In this document: positions 1-8,373 of the stretch, in pieces
Layout: each line of letters begins with the position of its first letter
How positions within the stretch are numbered: position 1 is the first letter of the stretch
The notes under the pieces: model-generated
Database searches by the model: none
What the model saw: only the letters and a program-made list of their open reading frames with translations
What the model was told of the DNA's origin: nothing
Position numbers and translations under genes: made by a program
DNA from: Endomicrobium sp.
GTDB taxonomy: Bacteria; Elusimicrobiota; Endomicrobiia; Endomicrobiales; Endomicrobiaceae
NCBI GenBank assembly: GCA_031266185.1
Contig: JAISBM010000016.1
Location: 1-64,000, forward strand
Reading direction: 5' to 3'
DNA length: 64,000 nt

Positions 1-546
1 ACGGTAAAGAAGGAAGAAATAGAAGAAAGAGAGTCAGTATACACGATAGATTTCCCGAATTATGAAGTAAAGAAAGCATTTATAACAAGGCTAGTAGCAG
101 TATGTGCAAGGAAGAGTCAGAAAGATACAGAAAGGTTGGGGAAGAAGATAAATGAAGCGATAAGAAAAGGAGAAGCAGAGAAGTTGCAAGAAGGTTTAGT
201 AGAGTTGTATGCGAATATACCATATGATTTACATATAGGGAAAGAGAAATATTATCAGTCATTATTTTTATTGACAATGAAGTTTGTAGGGTATGAAGTA
301 GAAGGAGAGGTGCATACAGATAAGGGAAGGGCAGATGCAATATTAAGGAAAGAAGAGAAAGTGATAGTAGTAGAGATCAAGTACGCCAAAGGAAAAGGTA
401 GTGATATAGAAAGAAAGATAGAAGAAGCAATGGGACAAATAAGAGAAAGGAAGTATTATGAGAAGTATATAAGCAGTAAACCAACACTTTTAGGTATAGT
501 GTTTAGTGGAAACAAAGAAATAGCATGCAAGTTTGAAAGTGTTTAA
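1..546 (+). CDS. PD-(D/E)XK nuclease-family protein (AAA-ATPase/DUF1703 type), C-terminal part
   Basis: The reading frame is open from the first base, so the 5' end lies outside the window; about 181 residues are visible. The C-terminal part has a PD-(D/E)XK nuclease-like core: GRADAILR followed by VIVVEIKYAK, the D...E-x-K pattern. Before it, FPNYEVKKAF matches the linker of the family that joins an AAA-ATPase to a nuclease-like domain (DUF1703). These proteins are multicopy in some anaerobes and their role is not established; a defence or mobile-element role is only inference. Codons are rich in GTA, ATA and AGG, unlike most neighbours. A TTG at 136 could be called as a start, but the frame and the homology-like sequence continue upstream of it. 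Confidence 0.75.
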   Translation, partial: TVKKEEIEERESVYTIDFPNYEVKKAFITRLVAVCARKSQKDTERLGKKINEAIRKGEAEKLQEGLVELYANIPYDLHIGKEKYYQSLFLLTMKFVGYEVEGEVHTDKGRADAILRKEEKVIVVEIKYAKGKGSDIERKIEEAMGQIRERKYYEKYISSKPTLLGIVFSGNKEIACKFESV

Positions 547-664
547 GAGTAATGTAAAATATCAACCTTTTAATTATTTTCAACAAAAATTAACATTGTC
601 AAATGGTGACTTTGCACAATCTTATTGGCAGTCTCGAGGATATTCCTATATCATTAGTCAGTAA
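542..664 (+). pseudogene. Possible orphan C-terminal coding remnant, other frame
   Basis: Immediately at the end of the preceding gene, another frame stays open for 40 codons to a TAA at 662-664. It reads as plausible protein, ending in AQSYWQSRGYSYIISQ. It has no start codon or ribosome site of its own. It could be the 3' end of an older gene upstream of the bat genes that was cut when the PD-(D/E)XK gene arrived. I do not recognise the family, and a chance open frame is quite possible. Confidence 0.25.
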
Positions 665-701
665 GCTGAGTATCTCTTAAGAGCAGTGTAGGATTATAAA
701 A

Positions 702-1694
702 ATGTTTGCAGATAAAAGTTATTTATTATTGCTAATACTGATTCCATTGCTTACACTATTTTTTTATATTGCATTTAAAAAGAGAAAAGAGTCTCTTAAC
801 ATGCTTGTAACAGATGTTAATTTGCTTTCATTGTCTGAAGTTAACTTAAATGCGTATAAAGTAAAAAATGTTTTGTTCTTATTTGGGCTTTTTTTTATAC
901 TTTTTGCTCTTGCAAGGCCACAATATGGAATTAAAAATCATACAGTGGTAAAAGAATCTTCTGAGATAGTGTTAGCTTTAGATGTTTCAAAAAGCATGCT
1001 TGCTCAGGACTTTCAGCCTAGCAGATTAGAAAAAGCAAAATCTATTATTGTAGATGTTGTTAGGGCAAATCCAGGTGAAAAAATGGGGGTTATAGTTTTT
1101 TCTGGCGATGCTATGTGGCAGTGCCCAATGACTTATGACTTGCAAGCTTTAAAAATATTTTTAGAAGATGTGGAGACAGGTGTTTTGCCAAACGGTGGTA
1201 CGCAGATCGGAGATGCTATTATTCTTGCATGCAAAGCGCTAAATGGCAGAGTTTCTAAAAGTAAAGTGATGCTTTTAGTTTCAGATGGCGAAGATCATGA
1301 TTCTAAGATAGACGATGCCATAAGTATTGCTAAAAAGAACAAGTTAAGAGTTATTTGTGTAGCAATAGGTACCAAAGAAGGTTCTCCTATTCCGGTTCTT
1401 GATGAAGCGGGAAAGCTTAAAGATTACATTAAGGACAGTTCTGGGCAAGTGGTTGTAAGTAAAGTAAATTTTGGTTTGTTACAAAGAGTATCTGAAGAAA
1501 CTGGCGGTAAATTTTTTGACGCTTCAAATAAAAGTATTTCTTACGATTTAATAAAAATGGTAAAAGCTTTAGATAAAGACAATAGCGAAATAGACCAAAT
1601 AAATAACAAGATAGACAGATTTCAAATATTTGTTTTGCTGGGGTTGATTTGTTTTATTGTTGCTTTTGTTTATCCTGTGAGGCGTAAAAGATGA
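702..1694 (+). CDS. batA: BatA-like von Willebrand factor A membrane protein
   Basis: A 330-residue protein with N-terminal hydrophobic segments (about 7-25 and 56-71), a periplasmic vWA domain and a C-terminal membrane helix (about 308-325). The vWA metal-site (MIDAS) motif DVSKS is at residues 94-98, and VSDGEDHD marks the second metal-site loop. This is the domain order of BatA of the Bacteroides aerotolerance (bat) operon, a membrane complex thought to help cells survive envelope or oxidative stress. The gene overlaps the TPR gene by 4 bp (ATGA) and batD follows, so the three are co-transcribed. The MoxR ATPase and DUF58 genes that usually precede batA are not present upstream. Confidence 0.85.
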   Translation: MFADKSYLLLLILIPLLTLFFYIAFKKRKESLNMLVTDVNLLSLSEVNLNAYKVKNVLFLFGLFFILFALARPQYGIKNHTVVKESSEIVLALDVSKSMLAQDFQPSRLEKAKSIIVDVVRANPGEKMGVIVFSGDAMWQCPMTYDLQALKIFLEDVETGVLPNGGTQIGDAIILACKALNGRVSKSKVMLLVSDGEDHDSKIDDAISIAKKNKLRVICVAIGTKEGSPIPVLDEAGKLKDYIKDSSGQVVVSKVNFGLLQRVSEETGGKFFDASNKSISYDLIKMVKALDKDNSEIDQINNKIDRFQIFVLLGLICFIVAFVYPVRRKR

Positions 1695-2608
1695 AAAAAA
1701 TATTTATTTTAAGTGGCGTGCTAGTTTTTTTGATTATACTTTTAGTTTTTCTCTTAATATTTCTCACTAAAAGTTTAAGGGACAATAACAAAGCTTTAAA
1801 ATATTTTAATAAAGGTGATTTTAAAACAGCATCTAAAATTTTAAACAAGCAAGTTCAAGATAATCCTAACAATAATGATATTTTAATAAATTCTTCAGGT
1901 GTAGATTATAAACTTAATAAATTTGACGAATCTAAATTAAAATATAATAAAGTTTTAAGCTCTTCTGTGTCTGCTCAAGCTGATAAATTTGTTTCTTATT
2001 ACAATTTAGGCAATGCTGAATTTAAACAAGGCAACATTAAAGAAGCTATTAATTTTTATAAAGAAGCAATAAAAATTAATCCAGATGACAAAGATTCAAA
2101 ATACAATTTAGAAGTTGCTTTAAAAAAGTTGAATGAAAAAGGTTCGTCCCAAAACCAAAATAAGCAGCAGGATAAAAACAAAGATCAGCAAAACAAAAAA
2201 GAACAAGATTTAAAAAAACAAATGAAACAAAATGAGAAAGCGCAAGAAGACAATAAAAAACAACAGCAGGATTTAAAAGACAAAAAAGATAAGGGAAATA
2301 ATAAGAATCAAGATTCTAAAAAAGAAAAAGAACTAAACAAAGAAAAACAAAACCTTGATAAACAAAAACAAGAGATAAGTGAAAAAATCAAAAGTTTACA
2401 AAATAGCGAGCCAGAAAAAAGTCAAAATAATCAAAGTGCAGAAAACAAACAAGAAAAGAGGAATGATCCTAAAGAGTCAAATAAAGAAAAAAAGGATACA
2501 TCAGGCTCAATGCTTTTAAATTATTATAACGAGTCAGATAAAAATACAAACAGGCCTAAAAAGAAACTTAAAAGATACCAAATGGCTCAACCGCAAAAGG
2601 ATTGGTAA
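1691..2608 (+). CDS. batC: BatC-like TPR membrane protein with K/Q-rich tail
   Basis: A 305-residue protein. An N-terminal membrane helix (about 4-27) is followed by tetratricopeptide repeats (about 32-150, including YYNLGNAEFKQGNIKEAINF). From about residue 150 a long tail is dominated by Lys, Gln, Asn and Glu, predicted disordered or coiled. This matches the TPR subunit of bat operons (BatC, or the TPR half of BatB/BatC fusions). Its start overlaps the batA stop and batD starts one base after its stop, so it is the middle cistron of the operon. The low-complexity tail is unusually long relative to the TPR part. Confidence 0.75.
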   Translation: MKKIFILSGVLVFLIILLVFLLIFLTKSLRDNNKALKYFNKGDFKTASKILNKQVQDNPNNNDILINSSGVDYKLNKFDESKLKYNKVLSSSVSAQADKFVSYYNLGNAEFKQGNIKEAINFYKEAIKINPDDKDSKYNLEVALKKLNEKGSSQNQNKQQDKNKDQQNKKEQDLKKQMKQNEKAQEDNKKQQQDLKDKKDKGNNKNQDSKKEKELNKEKQNLDKQKQEISEKIKSLQNSEPEKSQNNQSAENKQEKRNDPKESNKEKKDTSGSMLLNYYNESDKNTNRPKKKLKRYQMAQPQKDW

Positions 2609-2609
2609 A

Positions 2610-4406
2610 ATGTTTAAGAAAATAACTTGTTTCTTTTTATTAATATTTGCTGCAGTCGTTGCTTATTCAGACACTATCTCTTATAAGGCTTCTGTAAATA
2701 GAAAGACAGTGCCATTAAATGAATCTTTTGTATATTCGATTACTTTAAGCGGAGATGGGGCCGATCTTCCTGAACATCAAGTATCAAATTTAACAGATTT
2801 TACAAAATTTGGCACGTCCACTTCTCAGAACATGTCTATAATAAATGGAAAGACTAATGTGAGCGTTACATATAAATATACTTTAGGTCCAAAAAGAATA
2901 GGCAAATTTACTATACCTCCTGCAAGAATAACTTATAATGGTAAAACGTATCTTACTGAAACTGTAGATATTGAAGTTACTCCATCTCAAAGTGCGCAGA
3001 GTCTATCTCGCTCAAACACAAGTAGTAATGTCACTAGCATGCACCAAAATAAAAAACAAGCTCAATCTAACCCGCCAGGCAAAGCCTTTGTAAAAGCTAC
3101 TGTAAATAAAAAGACAGTTTACGAAAACGAAAAATTAGTTTATAAGTTTAGTTTTTATACAAATGTGGACTTGATATCCAATCCAGAATATTTTCCACCA
3201 AGTTTTGTTGGTTTTTGGAATGATGGATCTAAACCTAAAAGTCGTTTTGAAGTTATTGATGGGATAAATTATCGCGTTGATGAAATAGAAACCGTATTGT
3301 ATCCAATAGAAGTAGGCTTAAAAACTATTCAGCCAGCAAAAATAAAGATAGCTATTATGGACTTTTCTTCTCCAGAAGATGCGGACGGTTTTTTTAGTTT
3401 GTTTTCAAATATGGGTCGTGGGCAAATTAAAACATTAGAGACAAAGCCAGTTAATATAGATGTAATCTCTTTGCCAAAAACTGATAAGCCTGTTGATTTT
3501 TCTGGTGCAATAGGGGACTTTAAAATATCTGCCACTTTAGACAAAAAGCAAGCTCAAACAAATGAACCTGTAATTTTGACAGTTATTGTTAAAGGTAATG
3601 GAAATATGAAAAGCATTAGCGGTATAAATTTTGCTTCTTATGAAGGTTTTAAAAAATATGAAACGATAATTTCAAACGATTCAGAAAATATAAAAGAGTT
3701 TAAAACAATATTTATTCCTTTACTTGCAGGCGTCCAGGAAATTCCATCAGCAAGTATTGCGTTTTTTAATCCAGTAAAGAAAAAGTATGAAACTATAAAA
3801 ACTGCTGCGCAAAAAGTTGAGATAACAGGAGAAACTGTTAATTATGGTAACTTTGAAGATGCTAAATTTACTGGCGATGTTGTACGTCAAGATATAAATT
3901 ACAATAAACAAATTAAAAATGTAAACTTCCATAAAGGGTATTTGCTAAAAAGTTCAAAGTTTTATTTGATATTTGTACCTTTTTTTCTTTTGCTCATTTG
4001 CAGTATTTGCTATAAAGTGTACAGAAACAAACAGTACTATGGTAAGTTAAACTTCAAAAAAGTCAACTTACGCGATGTTGAGAGATTAATTAAGGAAACG
4101 GAAATAGAAATTTCCAAAGATAATTATAAAAGATCTTTGGATTTGTTAAATAGTGCATTTATTAAGTTTTTAGATACTCAACTATGCAAAGAAAGTCAAC
4201 TTTTGTCTAAAAATGCAATAATAGAAGAGTTAAAGAAATTAGAATTGAACGGTGAGAAGGTTGATAAAATACTAAAAATTTTTGAAGAATTTAATTTTTA
4301 TAAATATTCTTCAGTAAACTTAAATAAAGAGTACGTTTATAAGTTGTTAAACGATGTCAAATATCTTGTGACAAATACGCAAAAGATATGTTCTAAGAAG
4401 TTGTAA
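2610..4406 (+). CDS. batD: BatD-like oxygen-tolerance protein
   Basis: A 598-residue exported membrane protein. It has a signal peptide (residues 1-20, ending near VAYSD) and a large periplasmic region with repeated beta-sandwich modules beginning ASVNRKTVPLNESFVYSI, KATVNKKTVYENEKLVYKF and SATLDKKQAQTNEPVILTV. A membrane helix follows near 447-467, then a charged cytoplasmic tail of about 130 residues. Length and architecture fit BatD (BatD/OxyTol family). It is the last gene of the bat operon and is followed by the rubredoxin gene after about 40 bp. No enzymatic motif is seen; the role is presumed structural or sensory in the Bat membrane complex. Confidence 0.8.
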   Translation: MFKKITCFFLLIFAAVVAYSDTISYKASVNRKTVPLNESFVYSITLSGDGADLPEHQVSNLTDFTKFGTSTSQNMSIINGKTNVSVTYKYTLGPKRIGKFTIPPARITYNGKTYLTETVDIEVTPSQSAQSLSRSNTSSNVTSMHQNKKQAQSNPPGKAFVKATVNKKTVYENEKLVYKFSFYTNVDLISNPEYFPPSFVGFWNDGSKPKSRFEVIDGINYRVDEIETVLYPIEVGLKTIQPAKIKIAIMDFSSPEDADGFFSLFSNMGRGQIKTLETKPVNIDVISLPKTDKPVDFSGAIGDFKISATLDKKQAQTNEPVILTVIVKGNGNMKSISGINFASYEGFKKYETIISNDSENIKEFKTIFIPLLAGVQEIPSASIAFFNPVKKKYETIKTAAQKVEITGETVNYGNFEDAKFTGDVVRQDINYNKQIKNVNFHKGYLLKSSKFYLIFVPFFLLLICSICYKVYRNKQYYGKLNFKKVNLRDVERLIKETEIEISKDNYKRSLDLLNSAFIKFLDTQLCKESQLLSKNAIIEELKKLELNGEKVDKILKIFEEFNFYKYSSVNLNKEYVYKLLNDVKYLVTNTQKICSKKL

Positions 4407-4448
4407 TACAGATTAGTTAATTATTAAGTTGAAAAAAAGGAGGGTTTT

Positions 4449-4610
4449 ATGGAAAAAATGAAATGCACTGTTTGTGGGTATATTTATGATCCGGATCTGG
4501 GAGTTGAAGATAGTAGTATAGCTAAAGGTACATCTTTTGAGCAGTTACCTCAAGACTGGCTGTGTCCTGTATGTGGAGCATCAAAAGATGCTTTTGAAGT
4601 AGAGAAATAG
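4449..4610 (+). CDS. rub: Rubredoxin
   Basis: A 53-residue protein with the two rubredoxin iron-binding knuckles CTVCGY near the N-terminus and CPVCGA near the C-terminus. The aromatic core YIYDPD and the acidic loop are typical. The ATG is preceded by a very strong ribosome site (AAGGAGGG). It carries single electrons in the cytoplasm. It sits at the head of the oxygen-defence island and is the natural electron donor for the flavodiiron protein, superoxide reductase and rubrerythrin encoded downstream. The size is normal for the family. Confidence 0.95.
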   Translation: MEKMKCTVCGYIYDPDLGVEDSSIAKGTSFEQLPQDWLCPVCGASKDAFEVEK

Positions 4611-4622
4611 GGTTGAGGAGTT

Positions 4623-5882
4623 ATGAAGAATATATATTTGGACAATCAGTCTAACACGAAGTTAGATAATAATGTGCTTAATGCTATGATGCCTTTTTTG
4701 GTTGATTGTTATGGCAATCCTCAAAGTATTTATTCTTTAGGTGCTATTTCTAAAGATGCTCTAGATACTGCAAGGTTTCAAGTTGCAAGTCTTATAAATG
4801 CAGATGCTAAAGAAATAACTTTTACGTCTTGCGCTACAGAGTCAAATAATTTAATAGTTAAAGGTATAGTAGAGTCGTTAAAGACTAAAGGTAAACATAT
4901 TATTGTTTCTTCTATAGAACATTTCTCTATTTTAAACCCTTTAAAAAAACTACAAAATGAGGGCTTTGAAATTACTTATTTGCCTGTGGATACAAAAGGG
5001 AACATTAATGCTAAAGAACTTGAAAAGTCTTTAAGAAAGGACACTATTTTAGTGTCTATCCAACATTCTAACCCTGAGATTGGAACTGTGCAAAATATTA
5101 AAGAATTAGTAGCTATAGTTAAGAATAGTAAAATCAACGATTTTGTTGTTTTTCATACAGACGCAGTGAGTTCTTGCGGTTTTGTACCAGTAGATGTTAA
5201 AGATTTAAATGTGGATGCTTTGACATTGTCTTCGTCTGTAATCTATGGTCCAAAAGGAGTCGCTGCTCTTTATGTTAAAAAAGGTATAAAAGTAATTCCT
5301 CAAATTGAAGGTGGTGTTCAAGAAAATTCTAAACGGTCAGGCACAGAAAATGTTCCTGCCATAGTGGGTTTTGGTAAAGCTTGCCAAATTGCTAAAACAA
5401 AACTTGTTTCAAATGCACAAAAAATAAAAGAGTTAAGAGACATACTTATCAAAGAACTGCCAAAAAGAATAGAATATATTTATTTAAACGGTGCAACAAC
5501 AGAAAATCGCTTACCTGGCAATGTAAATTTTTCAATTGAGTTTGTTGAGGGCGAATCTTTGTTTTTGCTTTTAGATGCTAAAGGGATAATGGCTGCAAGT
5601 GGTTCTGCTTGTGCAAATAAGAACTTAAAACTTTCTCATGTGTTAAGTGCGATAAATGTAGACGTAGCTGTTGGGCAAGGGTCTATAGTTTTTACATTGT
5701 CAAAATACAATACAAAAGAAGAGATCGACTTTGTTTTAGAAGAGTTTCCTAAAATAGTTAACAGACTTAGAGAAATGTCGCCTCTATACTCATATTTTTT
5801 AGAGACAGGCAAAAGAAAACAGGCTGGTCCTGGCACAAACTTTGATCAAGATCATGACCATTGTCACATATGTGAAGAATGA
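4623..5882 (+). CDS. nifS: NifS/IscS-like cysteine desulfurase homologue lacking the PLP lysine
   Basis: A 419-residue fold-type-I aminotransferase-like protein, clearly aligned with NifS/IscS: YLDN start, TESNN, EH at 99-100, HTDA at 178-181, SGTEN, and the mobile loop SGSACAN with the catalytic-type Cys330. Expected PLP contacts are changed. The lysine that forms the Schiff base (the K of GHKxYGPKG in IscS) is Val206 here (SSSVIYGPKG, 203-212), and the His of GGHQE is Val232. A C-terminal extension ends HDHCHIC, a possible metal-binding tail. It lies upstream of iscU, so a role in Fe-S cluster supply is expected. With no PLP lysine, normal desulfurase chemistry is doubtful. The family call is firm; the activity is not. 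Confidence 0.8.
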   Translation: MKNIYLDNQSNTKLDNNVLNAMMPFLVDCYGNPQSIYSLGAISKDALDTARFQVASLINADAKEITFTSCATESNNLIVKGIVESLKTKGKHIIVSSIEHFSILNPLKKLQNEGFEITYLPVDTKGNINAKELEKSLRKDTILVSIQHSNPEIGTVQNIKELVAIVKNSKINDFVVFHTDAVSSCGFVPVDVKDLNVDALTLSSSVIYGPKGVAALYVKKGIKVIPQIEGGVQENSKRSGTENVPAIVGFGKACQIAKTKLVSNAQKIKELRDILIKELPKRIEYIYLNGATTENRLPGNVNFSIEFVEGESLFLLLDAKGIMAASGSACANKNLKLSHVLSAINVDVAVGQGSIVFTLSKYNTKEEIDFVLEEFPKIVNRLREMSPLYSYFLETGKRKQAGPGTNFDQDHDHCHICEE

Positions 5883-5956
5883 TTATTATGTTATAATTTT
5901 AAAAGATGTTAATTGATAGAGTTTTTGTAAGTTGAAGTGAAATTGGAGGAAGTAGT

Positions 5957-6334
5957 ATGGCATTTTACTCAGAAAAAGTTATGGAGCATTTTGCAAATCC
6001 AAGAAACGTTGGACAGATAGAAAATGCAGATGGTGTAGGCGAAGTAGGAAACCCTATATGTGGCGATATGATGACTTTTTACATAAAAGTTAAAGATGAT
6101 AGAATAGAGGACGTAAAATTTAAAACTTTTGGATGTGGAGCAGCTATAGCCGTTTCTTCAATGGTTTCAGAAATGGCTGAAGGTAAAACTATAGAGGAGG
6201 TTATGAATATTACAAACGATGATGTTGCAAAAGAGCTTGGAGGATTGCCTCCAAACAAAATGCATTGTTCTAACCTTGGAGCAGATGCATTACATAAGGC
6301 TATAGAAAATTATAAATCAAAACAGGGTAAATAG
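5957..6334 (+). CDS. iscU: IscU/NifU N-terminal-type Fe-S cluster scaffold
   Basis: A 125-residue scaffold protein on which Fe-S clusters are built. The three conserved ligand cysteines are visible: Cys35 in NPICGD (with Asp37), Cys60 in FGCGAAIA and Cys104 in the LPPNKMHCSNL stretch, where LPPxK is the usual chaperone-binding motif. Length and motifs are normal for stand-alone IscU of the NifU type. A good ribosome site (TTGGAGGAAG) precedes the ATG. It pairs with the NifS-like gene 74 bp upstream and is followed after one base by a small Cys-rich protein. Confidence 0.93.
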   Translation: MAFYSEKVMEHFANPRNVGQIENADGVGEVGNPICGDMMTFYIKVKDDRIEDVKFKTFGCGAAIAVSSMVSEMAEGKTIEEVMNITNDDVAKELGGLPPNKMHCSNLGADALHKAIENYKSKQGK

Positions 6335-6335
6335 T

Positions 6336-6524
6336 ATGTGTAAAGATAATTGTTCTTGTCCGTATTGTCAAACTGAGTTAAAAAACAGATGTTTAAATCC
6401 AGAATTTTGTGAACCTTGCTGTAAAACTGAAAATGTACATATAAAAATATGTGATGTTTGTAAATCTGAATATTTTAACGAATATGAAAAATGTCCGATG
6501 TGTCAAGCAGAACAAGATGTCTAA
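6336..6524 (+). CDS. Small Cys-rich zinc-ribbon-like protein
   Basis: A 62-residue protein with 12 cysteines, mostly in CxxC or closely spaced pairs (CPYC, CEPCC, CDVC, CPMC). It begins one base after the iscU stop and so is translationally coupled to it. The spacing suggests two zinc ribbons or a metal-cluster-binding miniprotein. I do not recognise a named family. Its place between iscU and the flavodiiron gene suggests a role in iron-sulfur or metal handling, but that is inference from context only. Confidence 0.7.
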   Translation: MCKDNCSCPYCQTELKNRCLNPEFCEPCCKTENVHIKICDVCKSEYFNEYEKCPMCQAEQDV

Positions 6525-6567
6525 GATAATGTAAAGTCTTTACTTTATTAAATAAAAGGTTGATTTT

Positions 6568-7752
6568 ATGACAACATTAATAAAAGAAGGTATATATTCA
6601 GTTGGCGTAGTAGATTGGAATGAACGACATTTTCATGGGTACACATATGTAACTAAAAGGGGTGTCACATATAACTCTTATTTAATTATAGATGAAAAGA
6701 TAACCTTAATTGATACTGTTAGAGAAGGGTTTCAAAAAGAGTTAATAGAGAACATCAAAAATGTTGTTGACCCTTCAAAGATACACGTCATAATAATAAA
6801 TCATATAGAACCAGACCATTCTGGCGCATTTCCAGACATATTAAAAATTTGCCCTAATGCTAAGGTTTATGGTACAGAAAAAGCAAGACAAGGCCTTTTA
6901 AAATATTATGGAGTATGTGGAGATTGGGTTACAGTAAAATCAGGCCAAAGCTTAAATATAGGAAAAAGAACGTTAGACTTTATAGATGTGCCCATGATAC
7001 ATTGGCCTGACAGCATGTTTACGTACTCAGCTTACGATAAGACTTTATTTTCAAATGACGGATTTGGACAACATTATGCGACTAACAAAATTTTTGACGA
7101 TGAAGTTAATTTTGATGCTTTAATGGACGAGTCTCAAAAATATTATGCAAACATACTTTGGCCATTTAATATGCTTGTATCCTCAAAACTTGCAGCAATA
7201 GGCAAATTAAATCTAGATATTAAGTTTATAGCTCCAAGTCATGGGCTCATATGGCGTAAATATATACCAGAAATTATGCAAAAGTATTTGTATTGGTCTT
7301 CGCATTCATGCAAAAGCAGAGTTGCTGTTATTTATGAGACAATGTGGAATTCTACTGAAAAAATGGCAAAAAAGATTATAGGAGGAATAACTTCAGAGGG
7401 TGTAGAAGCTGTGTTGTTTGATATAACAAAGAATGATAGAACAGACATCGCTTCATATATGTTAGATGCCAAAGGGTGGGTGTTTGGTTCATCTACTCAT
7501 GACGGAGAAATGTTGCCTGTAATTGCGGGCTTCTTGCACTTTCTTAAAGGTTCTAAAGCTAAAAGACGTAAATCTTTTGCATTTGGTTCTTATGGTTGGA
7601 GCGGGGAGGCTGTAAAAGATATTGAAGATACAATTTCTAATGTTACATCTTTTGAACCTTCTTTAAGAGTGGTCTATAGCCCTACTCAGGATGAGCTGGA
7701 TAAATGTTTCCAAGCAGGTAAATCTTTTGCTTTAAAAATAAAAAATGAATAA
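6568..7752 (+). CDS. fprA: Flavodiiron protein (O2/NO reductase)
   Basis: A 394-residue cytoplasmic enzyme that reduces O2 to water (or NO to N2O) with electrons from rubredoxin. The N-terminal beta-lactamase-like domain has the diiron ligand motif HIEPDH (His79, Glu81, Asp83, His84), with further ligands in MIHWPD, FSNDGFG and APSHGL. The C-terminal flavodoxin domain starts near residue 253 (AVIYETMWNSTEKMA, the FMN phosphate loop). Length and domain order are standard. It lies in the same-strand Fe-S and oxygen-defence island between iscU and the superoxide reductase gene. Confidence 0.95.
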   Translation: MTTLIKEGIYSVGVVDWNERHFHGYTYVTKRGVTYNSYLIIDEKITLIDTVREGFQKELIENIKNVVDPSKIHVIIINHIEPDHSGAFPDILKICPNAKVYGTEKARQGLLKYYGVCGDWVTVKSGQSLNIGKRTLDFIDVPMIHWPDSMFTYSAYDKTLFSNDGFGQHYATNKIFDDEVNFDALMDESQKYYANILWPFNMLVSSKLAAIGKLNLDIKFIAPSHGLIWRKYIPEIMQKYLYWSSHSCKSRVAVIYETMWNSTEKMAKKIIGGITSEGVEAVLFDITKNDRTDIASYMLDAKGWVFGSSTHDGEMLPVIAGFLHFLKGSKAKRRKSFAFGSYGWSGEAVKDIEDTISNVTSFEPSLRVVYSPTQDELDKCFQAGKSFALKIKNE

Positions 7753-7886
7753 TAAGTGATTTTTTATGCTTATTTCATTGGCTTAGTATAGCATTGTTTC
7801 ATTTTTACAAAATATAAATTTTAATTGTTATTTTGGTTAATAAGTAAACATATTATGTGAAATTGTAATAAGGATGAGGAGGATAT

Positions 7887-8330
7887 ATGAGAGGACTAGT
7901 TTGTAAAGTGTGTGGGTACGTAGCTCTAGACGGCAACAAAGATATATGCCCTATTTGTCATGCAAAAAATGTATTCGAAGAAAGAGAAGGCGCTTATAAA
8001 ATGCCTGACTTTAAGGCAACCTCAGGAGAGACTGAAAAAAAGCATATTCCTGATTTTACAGTTGTAGAAAAGTGTGGTTTAATTCCAGGAGCTGGTTGTG
8101 TTGATGTCCATGTGAAAATTGGAGAGGTGTTACATCCTGCTTTGTCTGAACATCACATACAGGAAATAACTTTTTATGTTGACAATAAATTTATTTCAAA
8201 CGTTATGCTTACATCTAGCATTAACCCTGCTGCAGTTATCCATCTAAAAGGTGGGACAAAAGGTAAAGTTCAAGTTATAGAAACATGCAATCTTCATGGT
8301 AAATGGTTTAACGAGGTAGAAATAAGATAA
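7887..8330 (+). CDS. dfx: Desulfoferrodoxin-like superoxide reductase
   Basis: A 147-residue two-domain protein. The N-terminal ribbon has four cysteines (Cys6, Cys9, Cys21, Cys24; C-x2-C-x11-C-x2-C), more rubredoxin-like than the usual desulforedoxin domain. The C-terminal neelaredoxin domain carries the Fe(His)4(Cys) site: His53, His83, His89 (HPALSEHH), Cys134 and His137 (CNLHG). The enzyme reduces superoxide to hydrogen peroxide without making O2. The usual EKH around the first ligand reads EKKH here. A strong ribosome site (GAGGAGG) precedes the start. Rubrerythrin, which removes the peroxide, is the next gene. Confidence 0.92.
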   Translation: MRGLVCKVCGYVALDGNKDICPICHAKNVFEEREGAYKMPDFKATSGETEKKHIPDFTVVEKCGLIPGAGCVDVHVKIGEVLHPALSEHHIQEITFYVDNKFISNVMLTSSINPAAVIHLKGGTKGKVQVIETCNLHGKWFNEVEIR

Positions 8331-8373
8331 TATTGTATAAGGACTTGATTATAATAATGGAGGTAATAAAGTT

